Numbered from the stretch's first letter, positions 36,101-42,569 are shown. The stretch: 64,000 nucleotides of DNA from Caldilineaceae bacterium (GCA_019637685.1 JAHBVF010000002.1:186001-250000); one strand, 5' to 3'. Notes: generated by a model not told the origin, from the letters alone. Numbers and translations: made by a program.

Positions 36101-37613
36101 GAACGCGTTGAAGGAGGCAACCCTCAAGCAGGATACGGATGGCAATGGCGGAATCAGTTCTGGGGACATAATTCTCTACACTTTCTCGACCCGTAATACA
36201 GGGAACCGGGTGGCCGCGGATACAGTCTTTCGGGACACGCCGGATGCGAACACAACGCTAATTGTGGGGACGGTCAAGACAAGCCGGGGCACGGTTGTGC
36301 TTGGCAATTTGTCGGGCAGCCGGTCGGTCGAGGTGGCAATCGGCGATCTGCCGCCGGGCGAAACCGTTACCATCTCCTTCGAAACACGGATCAACGATTC
36401 TTTGCCGGAGAACATCTCGCAGATTGCCAATCAGGCAATGATCAGCGGCACAGGGTTTGACGATGTGCCTACCGACGATCCGTCCACAGCCGGTCTGGGT
36501 GATGCCACAGTGCTGCCGGTCGTTGGCCCCTCCAAACTCTATATGCCCATTATTCTGGATCAGCCACCGGTGGCGACACCCACACCCTCACCTACGCCTA
36601 CGCCATCGCCCACGCCGACCCCCACGCCGACACCTGTGGTGGACAACGCGGAAGCACCCTGCCCACTGCCCGGCTGCCCGGTGGCGGGTCTGGCCCATCC
36701 CAAGGGTATTACTGTCCACACGGGGCTGAATAGACTGTATATCAGCAGCCGGGACACCAACCAACTGATTGTGCTCAATGCGCGCACCCTGGCGCCTATT
36801 ATCACTGTGGCAACAGGCGCGGAGCCGTGGGATGTGGTGATCAATCAGAAGACCAATCGGGCCTATGTGAGCAACTTCGCGGATGGAACCGTCTGGATAT
36901 ACGATGCCACTTCTCTGGCTGTGCTGAAGAAGATTCACATCGGCGGCCAGCCGGCGGTGATGGACATTCTGCCTGATCTGGACACAGTGGCTGTGGCCGT
37001 GCGCAAGGTCAACGGTGTCGCCATTATCGAAGGCACAGAACTGCGAGAGATTGTGGATTCGGGTGGATTCGGTCCCTACGGCCTTGCCGCGGATCCCATC
37101 AGCCAGGACTTCACAGTCATCAACCGAGACGCGGGGACCGGGTTTGTGCTCTATCGCCACGAAAATTCCTGGAACCACAAAGGGAACGCAATTACCTTTG
37201 GGGCCAATGGCGATCGGGTGGTGCCTTTCGAGGCCGAATTCGATCCCATCAACCGCAAACTCTACGTCATCTATATGCAAGCCAATGGCCTTTGGTATGT
37301 GGACATCTTCCAGAAGAATTCGCCGACGAACGTTGTCCAACAGGCAACCGTACGGGTTGGGAGCAGCGGCAGCGACCGGGACGGGGATGTGGGCGGCACA
37401 GGTCTGGCAGTCAACACAGCCACCGGCAATCTCTTTGTGGTCAATACGTTTGACAAGACGCTCAGTGTCATCTCGGGCAAGACGGGTCAGGTGATTACAA
37501 CGCTTGCCACCGGAGAGGACCCCTACGAAGTCGCGATCAATCCCGTGACCAATCAGGTCTTTGTCACCCTGCGCAAGGTCAATCGCATTCACAAGTTTGC
37601 GGACAGCTATTAG
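27135..37613 (+). CDS. Giant secreted multidomain repeat protein (DUF11, SdrD-B-like, beta-propeller)
   Basis: A 3492-residue exported protein, the largest gene here. Order by residue: signal peptide (1-37, ending AIGAVTA); an N-terminal domain with YYDHWEDGYELD (to about 500); a DUF11 domain (506-635); Ig-like and jelly-roll-like regions (640-1360); three DUF11 domains (1365-1745); six SdrD-B-like domains of exactly 100 residues (1749-2346) with Ca-binding-type N-x-D-G-x-x-D loops; two further 100-residue domains (2347-2546); four DUF11-like domains of about 145 residues (2549-3131); a Pro/Thr linker (3146-3170); and a YVTN-like beta-propeller (3175-3492). No LPXTG, SLH or C-terminal helix is seen, so anchoring is unclear. 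Probably a surface adhesin or sheath component; the role is inferred. AGGAG precedes the ATG. Confidence 0.88.
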   Translation: MRRVPSWQQVAFRQALPAVFSLLLVLMSVRAIGAVTASPVQTFFIPLPEQQTRTSLASIDNQGRVGNVMDSVISVVATGNGTVIYYDHWEDGYELDIANPTKSTTQIWGDGNPANGNAADSSVCGAACAGDIINSGAVVALRNNVSLPRNSSTILYDGRDKMATSQAVSVSRAEWGVAPGTVLAGAVEVLSVAKYGMAYEMPVGENLSSNQMFEYSSLFVMAGSDNTACTFKGAGFNLNAGQNYHKAGGVNAGDKLVCDKPVQAHLMTGDINSSYESRWFTLVPDAQWSASYYAPVGTTVSSDPADVWIYNPNDASSIAVTVDTLSGSSSVTVGPNAAVRVEMAVNSGAHLYTSGAPFFAIGTVDSDQSGSGNLTHDWGYSLVPESNLTPVVVVGWGPGSSDGTQNGSPIWVMAAKATTVYVDYDGSSATCPNTINGDCYDISFSLSALQSKTVYDPTGDKDQTGMRLFTVDGTRITAAWGQDPATAGPGNPFLDMGTTVLPFPSVQFTKDYALLIDVGSDGKVNPGDTLVYTVTLKNTGVVVAGNVVVSDSFSAGLTYVNDSTTQDGGPLADDLTGVTRFPMDEGGVVVGVLAVDQSVVFAYHAVVGNVSSVTNAAGTTANVFQLTTELVVPVDQGNITACSVDFLTALGGSSASFYQANGTIFLRLTDGDKNTSGGQEVVSVTVHNPTTSDREVISLTETTGGSGVFEGSLPSSTTGGQNVEDGTLYALAGQTLSVSYADPVFGDTCTDPTPPTMAAPSQTKILYLSEPGQGLDRIDPVATGDTTTASSLALSTGGEFADFTQTLAMASDFVMPVGGVVSVTAYANVTGTLSANPAITSTLKSNGTTFATLTAPSATLLSGGGGASIAHDASSTQMASGAISSISLNHTTGVGSNRLMLVGISIEQDEGGDADVTAVSYGGQALTFVGEAPVSGEAHAQIWRLVNPASGTASIVASVSGAGSSDAFVVGVSTFTGVNQSAPLGTFATSNDGTTPATITVSAAANDLVFGVIALDDARSLTSSTSGGQSERWDVSNSQGSNDGITGGAATKPGAASVTLSWTISDDGTSIIAVPIKPAITPSIYRLTWSGALGSNRTVTTGQAVSLTVTSGIAVPFQILYDSGTYPSRVHLPTTTVISVDSLAVYDGAYPAGSSINGGFNGQTVYIRATVSDPFGAADIISATLNLSSTSVILTDTFVVASTSGSKTYEYPWSTPASPGTYPLSLTGHEGYEGIVDTRTTPLALSFQDLGTPGVIEFINTSGQLVTSYDPAQEVCVQVADADQNTLPGSAETLSATVGVEGGASAAYVFTETGPDTGLFRHCFGSPASDPFSPGDNLDAEYTDPDDPSDTSHDDAVIIATNPAISVSKTRISPSDGTALVGDLVEFRLQISNPGDTNLATYIITDTFPSASLAYVSASLAPSSVTTPTLRWNLTGLNSGQQRTITLFFRAIAPAAPATNSVSVTGVDQNSAGVGPQTSSAPVTITNPGVTVVKTRTSPATANLGETVTFQIQVTNSGNTQITALPLSDSYPASCLQFASATPTQTSAGGGSIGWNNIGPLAASVNTIVTVNFTVIGPCAPATNTATVDSATDVNGDPVPPAQDDDQVTTVVAAPSLAVSKQLLSPVSAVAEVGERITYTVRITNTGPTALTGLVLTDTYDSAFQRLAAVQPVTPTSTSSGLVLWSPLIPDQPPLLAGQSLTFTLGFTTTAITTSTTNVVTATGTDAYDRPTAPATGQAALQIVTYSYITGGVYNDSTNGDGVKDAGEPGIPGVLVTLSNGMTTTTDVNGVYTFTLTVPGTYTIVETNPAGYTSTGDTQGANDDSISVTVSAGQTSSNNNFLDIQPITITGGVYNDSTNGDGVKDSGEPGLAGVLITLSNGMTTNTDASGLYTFTLTVPGTYTIVETNPSGFTSTGDTQGANDDSISVTVSAGQTSSNNNFLDSQPITITGGVYNDNTNGDGTKDAGEPGIPGVLVSLSNGMTTNTDASGLYTFTLTVPGTYTIVETNPSGYTSTGDTQGANDDSISVTVSAGQTSSNNNFLDIQPITITGGVYNDNTNGDGVKDASEPGIPDVLVTLSNGMTTNTDASGLYTFTLTVPGSYTIVETNPSGHTSTGDTQGANDDSISVTVSAGQTRSNNNFLDIQPITITGGVYNDNTNGDGTKDTGEPGIPDVLVSLSNGMTTNTDASGLYTFTLTAPGTYTIVETNPTGFTSTGDTQGANDDSITVTVSAGQTSSGNNFLDIQPITISGGVYNDNTNGDGIKDAGEPGIPGVLVTLSNGMTTNTDASGLYTFTLTVPGSYTIVETNPSGFTSTGDTQGANDDSISVTVSAGQTSSNNNFLDIQRATVFGHLFQDTNGNGTQDPGEPYLSGVSVVITNSLGVAQTVTSDSSGNYTATVPAGVTTADVVEATLPAGVTQTAGSDPTTLSVPAGSNSDLGFDGYQPQATVFGHLFQDTNGNGAQDPGEPHLSGVSVVITNSLGVAQTVTSDSSGNYTATVPAGATTADVVEATLPAGVTQTAGSDPTTLSVPAGSNSDLGFDGYQPLGPPVLSSSKQDSLFADADSNGQPSPGDTIEYQVVVRNSGGLPATSVVFSDIPDANTALAIGSVQTSAGTVTTGNTGGNTSVGVSIGTIPAGGSMTITFRVIVRNPLPAGVAQIVNQGTVASAELPTISTDDPDTGASGDPTITPVVATPVLSSSKRDSLAVDADNNGSASPGDTLLYQITINNSGNSAATGIVFRDTPDANTALAVGSVQTSAGVVSQGNGIGDTSVAINIGTLAGDGSVTVSFQVIVRNPLPAGVTQIANQSTVESAELPVVSSDDPDTATGGDPTLTPVTAQPVIHATKRASLLVDADTDGFSGPGDTLLYQVVIANSGNQGAAGLLFTDTPDVNTTLVESTVQTSQGVVEVGNNTGDNSIRVRVGDLPAGGQATITFQVKIVNPLPANVKQVANQGFVIGNNTPSTGTDDPSTPQQGDPTITPVTAEPKLNALKEATLKQDTDGNGGISSGDIILYTFSTRNTGNRVAADTVFRDTPDANTTLIVGTVKTSRGTVVLGNLSGSRSVEVAIGDLPPGETVTISFETRINDSLPENISQIANQAMISGTGFDDVPTDDPSTAGLGDATVLPVVGPSKLYMPIILDQPPVATPTPSPTPTPSPTPTPTPTPVVDNAEAPCPLPGCPVAGLAHPKGITVHTGLNRLYISSRDTNQLIVLNARTLAPIITVATGAEPWDVVINQKTNRAYVSNFADGTVWIYDATSLAVLKKIHIGGQPAVMDILPDLDTVAVAVRKVNGVAIIEGTELREIVDSGGFGPYGLAADPISQDFTVINRDAGTGFVLYRHENSWNHKGNAITFGANGDRVVPFEAEFDPINRKLYVIYMQANGLWYVDIFQKNSPTNVVQQATVRVGSSGSDRDGDVGGTGLAVNTATGNLFVVNTFDKTLSVISGKTGQVITTLATGEDPYEVAINPVTNQVFVTLRKVNRIHKFADSY
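32379..34172 (+). repeat. Six tandem 300-bp coding repeats (SdrD-B-like)
   Basis: Six units with a period of exactly 300 bp; each contains GTCTACAACG at the same phase (ending at 32400, 32700, 33000, 33300, 33600 and 33900). Each encodes a 100-residue domain starting ITGGVYND and ending NNFLDIQP. Units 3 and 5 share variants (GGAACGAAAGA, GTCAGCCTC) and units 4 and 6 share others (ACCAATACCG, CCCGGCTCG), so a 600-bp pair was duplicated. Confidence 0.95.
34173..34772 (+). repeat. Two tandem 300-bp coding repeats of a second type
   Basis: Two nearly identical 300-bp units encoding ATVFGHLFQDTNGNG-type domains. The same 300-bp period is kept although the sequence differs from the previous six, suggesting a fixed domain size of 100 residues. 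Confidence 0.93.
34780..36525 (+). repeat. Four coding repeats of about 435 bp (DUF11-like)
   Basis: Units begin near 34780, 35215, 35653 and 36091. Each has a calcium-loop-like start (DADSNGQPSPGD, DADNNGSASPGD, DADTDGFSGPGD, DTDGNGGISSGD) then a DTPDANT and a VQTSxG motif. They are more diverged at DNA level than the 300-bp repeats. Confidence 0.85.
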
Positions 37614-37652
37614 TTGAGCGGCTGATCGGCCTATAAACTGGTCAAGTCACAA

Positions 37653-37702
37653 CAGAAGGGGAGGTGGTTGTCTCAGGCAGCCGTCTCCCCTTCTGCTTTT
37701 CT
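37653..37702 (+). terminator. Terminator after the giant gene
   Basis: CAGAAGGGGAG (37653-37663) pairs with CTCCCCTTCTG (37685-37695), followed by CTTTTCT. It lies 40 bases after the stop codon. Confidence 0.7.
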
Positions 37703-37782
37703 CGCAGATTTTTCTCAGCCCTGCGTCCGTGCTACACTGGTCATTGACCAATCCTGCCAATTCCCAGCGAAAGGAAGCACCC

Positions 37783-38364
37783 ATGCCACTGCCATCCCGC
37801 CAGGAAGCCTACGACCTGCTCTGCGAATGGGTGGAATCGGAAAGTCTGCGCCGTCACAACCTGGCGGTGGAGGCTGCCCTGCGCGGCTATGCCCGCCACT
37901 ACGGCGAGGACGAAGAACTGTGGGGCATCACAGGTCTGCTCCACGACCTGGACTACGAACGCCACCCGGATATGGACGACACGCAAAACGGCCATCCCCG
38001 CACCGAACTGCGCCTCTTTCGCGCGCGGGGCTATCCCGCCGAACTGATCCACGCGGTGGAAGCCCACGCCACATTTTTGGGCGTGCCCAGAGAATCCCGG
38101 CTGGACAAAGCCCTGCTGGCCTGCGACGAACTGACCGGCCTGATTCTGGCCTGTGCCTATGTGCGCCCGGACAAAAACCTGCGGGATGTGAAGGTCAGTT
38201 CGGTCAAGAAAAAGTGGAAGAACCGCAAGTTCACCGAAGCCATTGACCGGGACGAGAATGCCCATTTCATCGCCGATCTGGGCGTGGACTTTGACGAACA
38301 CGTGGGCCGGGTCCTGGCCGCCATGCAGGAAGTGGCAGAAGAACTGGGGGTCGCTGGCGAATGA
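37783..38364 (+). CDS. HD domain protein (predicted phosphohydrolase)
   Basis: A 193-residue HD-fold protein. The metal-binding pattern is LRRHNLAVEAALRGYARHYG, then GLLHDLDYERHP (the His-Asp pair), then HAVEAHATFLG and the final LACDELTGL aspartate. This set is typical of small HDIG/HD hydrolases acting on phosphate compounds such as nucleotides; substrate unknown. ATG at 37783 with AAGGAAG upstream. It overlaps the next small frame by 4 bases. Confidence 0.88.
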   Translation: MPLPSRQEAYDLLCEWVESESLRRHNLAVEAALRGYARHYGEDEELWGITGLLHDLDYERHPDMDDTQNGHPRTELRLFRARGYPAELIHAVEAHATFLGVPRESRLDKALLACDELTGLILACAYVRPDKNLRDVKVSSVKKKWKNRKFTEAIDRDENAHFIADLGVDFDEHVGRVLAAMQEVAEELGVAGE

Positions 38365-38534
38365 CATCCAAACGGCTCAATCCTGCACAACAGCCCGAAC
38401 TCCAACCGGCCCACAGCCTCTGGCAGCAGTATACCCCCGACGACGCGCCCTTTGCCTTCCGCGCCCAGACGCTGACCGAAGCCGAACGCTGGCAGACCGA
38501 AGCCCGCGCAGCCCTGGCCGAGTGGTACAGATGA
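38361..38534 (+). pseudogene. N-terminal stub of a lost gene (57 codons)
   Basis: An ATG overlaps the HD gene stop by 4 bases (ATGA), and the frame gives MTSKRLNPAQQPELQPAHSL, then WQQYTPDDAPFAFRAQTLTE and a stop. It reads like the start of a longer enzyme (weakly like an alpha/beta-hydrolase or acetylxylan esterase N-terminus) cut by a rearrangement. Just after the stop the DNA becomes repetitive (GCGTGCTGCGTGCTGCGTG at about 38547), a likely junction. It may still be translated as a short peptide. Confidence 0.4.
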
Positions 38535-38646
38535 GTGTAGTGCGTGCTGCGTGCTGCGTGTCAGTTCTACGGGCTACTTTTGTCAGTCTGCTTCTGGTAT
38601 ATTGCAACGGAGTCGTGCGGCAGACAGATCTGGAATCTGAACCCCT

Positions 38647-38841
38647 GTGAGCAATCCCATGCCCAATTTTTGGCCCGTTCTCCAATCCCCACCCACCGAA
38701 TTCACGGTCATCCCCTTCTGGTTCTGGCACGATGACCTGAACGGAGTAGTCCCAGCCACACGGGAGCAGACGGAATTTGTCAACGGCGGGGAAGTGTCAC
38801 TGGCGAGGTACGAGTTGACGTTGCTGATGGCAGGAGAATAG
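38647..38841 (+). pseudogene. Short frame resembling a glycosidase N-terminus
   Basis: A 64-codon frame that starts MSNPMPNFWPVLQSPPTEFT and contains VIPFWFWHDDLN, a motif like the first strand of large glycoside hydrolases (rhamnosidase-type) where a (F/Y)WFWN-D-L motif begins the enzyme. After that the sequence is unrelated and ends MAGE 4 bases before the lasso B2-like gene. I read it as a truncated gene stub. It could also be a genuine small protein, and its end supplies the ribosome binding site of the next gene. Confidence 0.35.
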
Positions 38842-38845
38842 ACAG

Positions 38846-39310
38846 ATGCCCTCGCGTGCTGCCCGCGCTTCCCGAAAAATCCATAATCTCTGGCGTCGCC
38901 CTTGGGCGGACAAATGGCTGCTGGTACAGGTTTTTGTGCTGCTCGGTTTCACACGGCTGGCGATTCTCACCCTCTCTTTCCCTCGCCTGGCCCGGCATTT
39001 CGGTCCCCTCCGAGTGGAAACGCCCGCGGACGCGACGCCGGAACAATTGGCCACGGCCCGACACATCGCCTGGGCCATCCGCCGGATTAGCCCCTACACT
39101 CCCTGGACGAGCAATTGCTTTCCCCAGGCATTGACGGCCAAAATTTTGCTGCGACGCCTGGGCATTTCCAGCACTCTCTATTTGGGCGCGGCCTTCAGCG
39201 AGGACAAATCCGGGCTGGAAGCCCACGCCTGGCTGCGTTGCGGTTCGCTGTATATAACCGGTGGCAAGGGGGACGAAAAGTTCGGTACAGTGGGGGTCTT
39301 TGGAGAATGA
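38846..39310 (+). CDS. Lasso peptide biosynthesis B2-type protease (transglutaminase-like)
   Basis: A 154-residue protein of the Transglut_core3 family. The catalytic Cys91 is in TSNCFPQALTAKILLRRLGI and the catalytic His127 in LEAHAWLRCG, the usual signature of the B2 leader peptidase that matures lasso peptides. A hydrophobic N-terminal part (WLLVQVFVLLGFTRLAIL) is also typical. ATG with AGGAG 8 bases upstream. No precursor peptide, PqqD-like B1, or asparagine-synthetase-like cyclase is found nearby, so its substrate is unknown. Confidence 0.85.
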   Translation: MPSRAARASRKIHNLWRRPWADKWLLVQVFVLLGFTRLAILTLSFPRLARHFGPLRVETPADATPEQLATARHIAWAIRRISPYTPWTSNCFPQALTAKILLRRLGISSTLYLGAAFSEDKSGLEAHAWLRCGSLYITGGKGDEKFGTVGVFGE

Positions 39311-39323
39311 AAGAAGGGGACGG

Positions 39324-39824
39324 ATGACAACGGGCGAGACGGATTGCTACGAATCTACCGCAGAAGAAGCCGCCTGTTCTGAATGTGGCGCGGCACTGGT
39401 AGACAGCCAAAGCTGCGAGGTGCTTTTTCACACCTGTTTGGCGCTGGAATTTGGCGAACCGGCCTACGGCGCAGTCCACAACCTGACTGTTCCCGCCTAT
39501 TATCTCCAACACCCCAGCCTGCTCTCCCGCCGGGGCTGGGAAGAGGTGCGCGCCACCCTTTCCGCTTTTCTTGTGGATGGCGTCTCTGTGGGAGAAATGC
39601 GCCGCCGTGCGACAGAGACGCTGGACAGCGGCCAACGGGATTTCAGCTTCCGCACGGGCGAGCCGATGAATCTGGTCGACACCATCTGGTCGCGGACGAT
39701 TGGTGACATCCGCCTGGACGACGCCGAAAACTATCGTGCCGACATCCGTCACTGGGCGCAGGCCGTGCTGGACGATCTCTCCCAATATCTGCCCCGGAAA
39801 CAGGAAGAAAACCTGAGCGAATGA
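39324..39824 (+). CDS. DUF5946 family protein
   Basis: A 166-residue soluble protein. CSECGAALVDSQSCEVLFHT has the Cys-x2-Cys plus Cys cluster, followed by AVHNLTVPAYYLQHPSLLS, the pattern of DUF5946. The cysteines could bind a metal. It starts 13 bases after the B2-type protease with AAGGGGA upstream, so the two are probably one operon. Function unknown. Confidence 0.75.
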   Translation: MTTGETDCYESTAEEAACSECGAALVDSQSCEVLFHTCLALEFGEPAYGAVHNLTVPAYYLQHPSLLSRRGWEEVRATLSAFLVDGVSVGEMRRRATETLDSGQRDFSFRTGEPMNLVDTIWSRTIGDIRLDDAENYRADIRHWAQAVLDDLSQYLPRKQEENLSE

Positions 39825-39879
39825 TACCCGCAGATGATACCCAATGATCGGGGAAGTCGGACGCGGAACGGAGGGGTCT

Positions 39880-39936
39880 GCCCAACAGAAAAGACCTGCC
39901 GGATTTGGAGGATCCGGCAGGTCTTTTCTGTTGGGC
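39880..39936. terminator. Perfect 25-bp hairpin between convergent genes
   Basis: GCCCAACAGAAAAGACCTGC and following (39880-39904) pairs exactly with 39912-39936. The stem contains AGACCTGCC as at 24324. Its right arm overlaps the stop codon of the convergent small gene. T runs on both arms fit a bidirectional terminator. Confidence 0.85.
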
Positions 39937-40187
39937 TAGGCGGCTGGCTCTTCTGCCGCGGGCAACTGCCTGCGCCCTTTGACAAAGTAGGCGATCGGTC
40001 CCACGTAGTTGATGAAGGAGAGGCCAATCCACATTGCTTTGCTGCCGTTGATCTCCTCGGCGTTCCGCTTGCGGATGTCCGCCAGGGCCGCAAGGAGCAG
40101 GCCAAACTGTACCAAACCCATGAAAATCGAAGCTGCTTTGACTGGGCCAGACAGTTCGCTCCACTTTTTCTTTTTTGTATCGTTCAT
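39936..40187 (-). CDS. PLDc_N-like two-helix membrane protein
   Basis: An 83-residue protein with a basic start (MNDTKKKKWSELSGPVK) and two helices (AASIFMGLVQFGLLLAALADI and AMWIGLSFINYVGPIAYFVKG). The WIGLSFINYVGPIAYFVKGR motif is that of the PLDc_N family of short membrane proteins related to the N-terminus of cardiolipin synthase. AAGGAA is upstream; a GTG one codon earlier (40190) could also start it. Confidence 0.75.
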   Translation of the reverse strand: MNDTKKKKWSELSGPVKAASIFMGLVQFGLLLAALADIRKRNAEEINGSKAMWIGLSFINYVGPIAYFVKGRRQLPAAEEPAA

Positions 40188-40403
40188 CACTCAGTTCCTT
40201 TCGAAGCCTTATCGCTCTCGTTCCCAGGCAGATGTGGGAGGGGCTGGCAGATCTGTCGCGCGCCCCACACGCCAAGAGACACTACGTACGTCGCGCCCAA
40301 TTGTCGCGCCAATTCTGTCATCTGTCACCCGCCAACGGGGCAGTCTTGGGGCCGGATGTGGTATACTCTTGCTACACATTCACCAGCCCACTTGCCTACG
40401 CTT

Positions 40404-41090
40404 ATGCTGCTCGCTCTCGACACCGCCACCCACACCGCATCCGTCGCCCTCTACGACCGTACCGCCGATCTGCTGCTGGACGAGCAGACCTGGCAGGCCC
40501 GCCGCCGCCAGACAGAAGAGACAATTCCGGTGATTCAGGCGATGCTGGCCCGTCTGGAAATCGACGCGCAACAGATCGACGCCCTGGCCGTGACCACCGG
40601 TCCGGGCAGCTTTACGGGTGTGCGCATTGCCATTAGCGTGGCCAAAGGCATTGCTTTGGGGCTGGACAAGCCGCCCGCGATTATCGGGCTGCCCGCGCTG
40701 TGTGTGACGGCTGGTCCGTTCCTGGCCCCGGCCCAAAGCACCGGCGCGACGATCTGCGCCTTTCTGCAGGCTGGGCGCGGGCGTTACAATTGGGTCTTTT
40801 TTCCCCCGGCCCCTGCGCTTCACCGCCCTGCCGCCGACGAGCACAGCTTTGGCAAAAGCGATGTTTTTCACAGCGCGCTGGCCGCGACAAAAGCGCCGGT
40901 CTGGCTGGTGGGCGAAATGACAACAGAAGTTTCCGCGTCTGTGGCGGATTTGCCCCACGTGACCGCGGTGGACGGGGTGAGCGGCCTGCGCCGGGCGGGG
41001 GTGCTGGCTCGGTTGGCATCGCGCCATCTGGCCGCGGGTCACGCCGACAGCCTGGACAGCCTGGAACCCATCTACCTGCGCGAGCCATAA
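40404..41090 (+). CDS. tsaB: tRNA threonylcarbamoyladenosine biosynthesis protein TsaB
   Basis: A 228-residue protein of the ASKHA fold that partners TsaD and TsaE in making the t6A tRNA modification. It starts MLLALDTATHTASVALYD and has the diagnostic TTGPGSFTGVRIAISVAKGIA. Length matches. The rimI gene follows after only 4 bases, a very common gene order. tsaD is not in the window. The start ATG lacks a strong ribosome binding site. Confidence 0.95.
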   Translation: MLLALDTATHTASVALYDRTADLLLDEQTWQARRRQTEETIPVIQAMLARLEIDAQQIDALAVTTGPGSFTGVRIAISVAKGIALGLDKPPAIIGLPALCVTAGPFLAPAQSTGATICAFLQAGRGRYNWVFFPPAPALHRPAADEHSFGKSDVFHSALAATKAPVWLVGEMTTEVSASVADLPHVTAVDGVSGLRRAGVLARLASRHLAAGHADSLDSLEPIYLREP

Positions 41091-41094
41091 CCGC

Positions 41095-41652
41095 ATGTCC
41101 CTGCCCCCGATACCGCCTCGCCCTTTGTGCATTCGCCCCATGACAGCCGACGATCTGGACGGCGTTCTGCTGCTGGAAGAGCAGAGCTTCCCCACGCCCT
41201 GGTCCCGGGCGCTCTACGAATACGAACTCAGCGACAACCGGCTCAGCCGCTATCGGGTGGTGGTTCCGGCGGGAGAAGATACTTCTTCCGCGGTCCTTGC
41301 CCAGGCGGGGTGGATGCTCTTTGGCGACGAGGCCCACGTCCTCACCATTGCCGTGCGCCCTGAATTTCGGGGGCAGGGGATCGGCCGCTGGCTGCTGCTC
41401 CACCTCTTGTCCGAAGCGCGGGCCGAGGGCTGTGTCAATGTAGTGCTGGAGGTGCGCCCTAGCAATGAGGCCGCGCTTCACCTCTACGAGAAACTGGGTT
41501 TTGTGCTGATTGGCCGGCGCAAACGCTACTATCCGGACAAAGAGGACGCGCTGGTGCTGCTGCTGGAAGGGATAGACGACGATCGGCTGTGGGGTCCACT
41601 GGCAGGGGCGTTGGAACGATTGACGGCACGGTTGGCGCAGGAAAAATTGTAG
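41095..41652 (+). CDS. rimI: Ribosomal protein N-acetyltransferase RimI
   Basis: A 185-residue GNAT acetyltransferase, homologous to the enzyme that acetylates the N-terminus of ribosomal protein S18. Acetyl-CoA-binding motif A is VRPEFRGQGIGRWLLLHLL; motif B is LEVRPSNEAALHLYEKLGF. ATG 4 bases after tsaB. It has a slightly long C-terminal tail after the usual end. The RimI name rests on the motif pattern and the tsaB context. Confidence 0.9.
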   Translation: MSLPPIPPRPLCIRPMTADDLDGVLLLEEQSFPTPWSRALYEYELSDNRLSRYRVVVPAGEDTSSAVLAQAGWMLFGDEAHVLTIAVRPEFRGQGIGRWLLLHLLSEARAEGCVNVVLEVRPSNEAALHLYEKLGFVLIGRRKRYYPDKEDALVLLLEGIDDDRLWGPLAGALERLTARLAQEKL

Positions 41653-41675
41653 ACAGTGAGAAGAGGAGACAGGGA

Positions 41676-42569
41676 ATGAATGTGAGATTTGGCTATCGAA
41701 ATGTGGCATTTCCCAGCGAGATGCTGGGGGTTCTGCGGGATAGCAACGATTTGTTGGGCGATGTGACGGCCCTGCACGCGCGTATGGATGAGGATGGCTA
41801 CCTGCTCCTGCGCGGGCTGATCGACCGGCAGAAAGTGTTGACCGCACGGGAAACGATTCTGGCCCACATGCGCGAGAATGAGGCCCTGACGCCGGATACA
41901 CCCCTGCTGGAAGGGGTGATGCCCAAGGGTGGACGCAGTGTGCCGATGATGGGACGCAAGGGGATTGCCCATCACCCGGATGTGCTGTCCGTGTTGGAAG
42001 GCGAAGAACTTTTCGGCTTCTTCGATAATTACTTCGCCGAGCCGAGCCTGACTTTCAACTACAAATGGCTGCGGGGCGTGGGCAACGAACAGTACACCGG
42101 CGCGCACTACGATTTCGTCTATATGGGCCAGGGGTCGGCCCAACTGCACACCACTTGGATTCCCTTTGGCGATATCCCCATCGAACAGGGCGTGCTGGCC
42201 ATGTGCGTGGGTTCCCACAATCTGCCCAGCTTTGCCCGCCTGCGCGACACCTACGGCCGTATGGATGTGGACCGGGACGGGATCGAGGGCTGGTTCACCA
42301 GAGACCCCCTGGAAATTGTCGAAAAGTTCGGCGGCCACTGGCTGACCGGCGAGTTTTTCGCGGGGGATGTGATCCTCTTTGGGATGCACACAATGCACGC
42401 CTCCACCACAAACACCACCAACCGTTTCCGCCTGAGTTGTGACATCCGCTTCCAGCCCGCCAGCCACCCCGCGGACAAACGCTGGGTGGGCGACGGGCCG
42501 GGGCATACGCTGCTGGGAAAGCAGGAGATGCGCCCGATGGAGGAAGCGCGGGTGGCCTGGGGGGTGTAG
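41676..42569 (+). CDS. Phytanoyl-CoA dioxygenase (PhyH) family protein
   Basis: A 297-residue Fe(II)/2-oxoglutarate dioxygenase. The iron ligands are His144-x-Asp146 (GAHYDFVY) and a distal His in FGMHTMHAST; the 2-oxoglutarate-binding Arg follows in NRFRLSCDIRFQP. Substrate cannot be named; PhyH relatives hydroxylate lipids and many small molecules. ATG with AGGGA upstream, 23 bases after rimI, so likely co-transcribed. A palindrome of the GTGAAACGTGA family follows. Confidence 0.88.
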   Translation: MNVRFGYRNVAFPSEMLGVLRDSNDLLGDVTALHARMDEDGYLLLRGLIDRQKVLTARETILAHMRENEALTPDTPLLEGVMPKGGRSVPMMGRKGIAHHPDVLSVLEGEELFGFFDNYFAEPSLTFNYKWLRGVGNEQYTGAHYDFVYMGQGSAQLHTTWIPFGDIPIEQGVLAMCVGSHNLPSFARLRDTYGRMDVDRDGIEGWFTRDPLEIVEKFGGHWLTGEFFAGDVILFGMHTMHASTTNTTNRFRLSCDIRFQPASHPADKRWVGDGPGHTLLGKQEMRPMEEARVAWGV

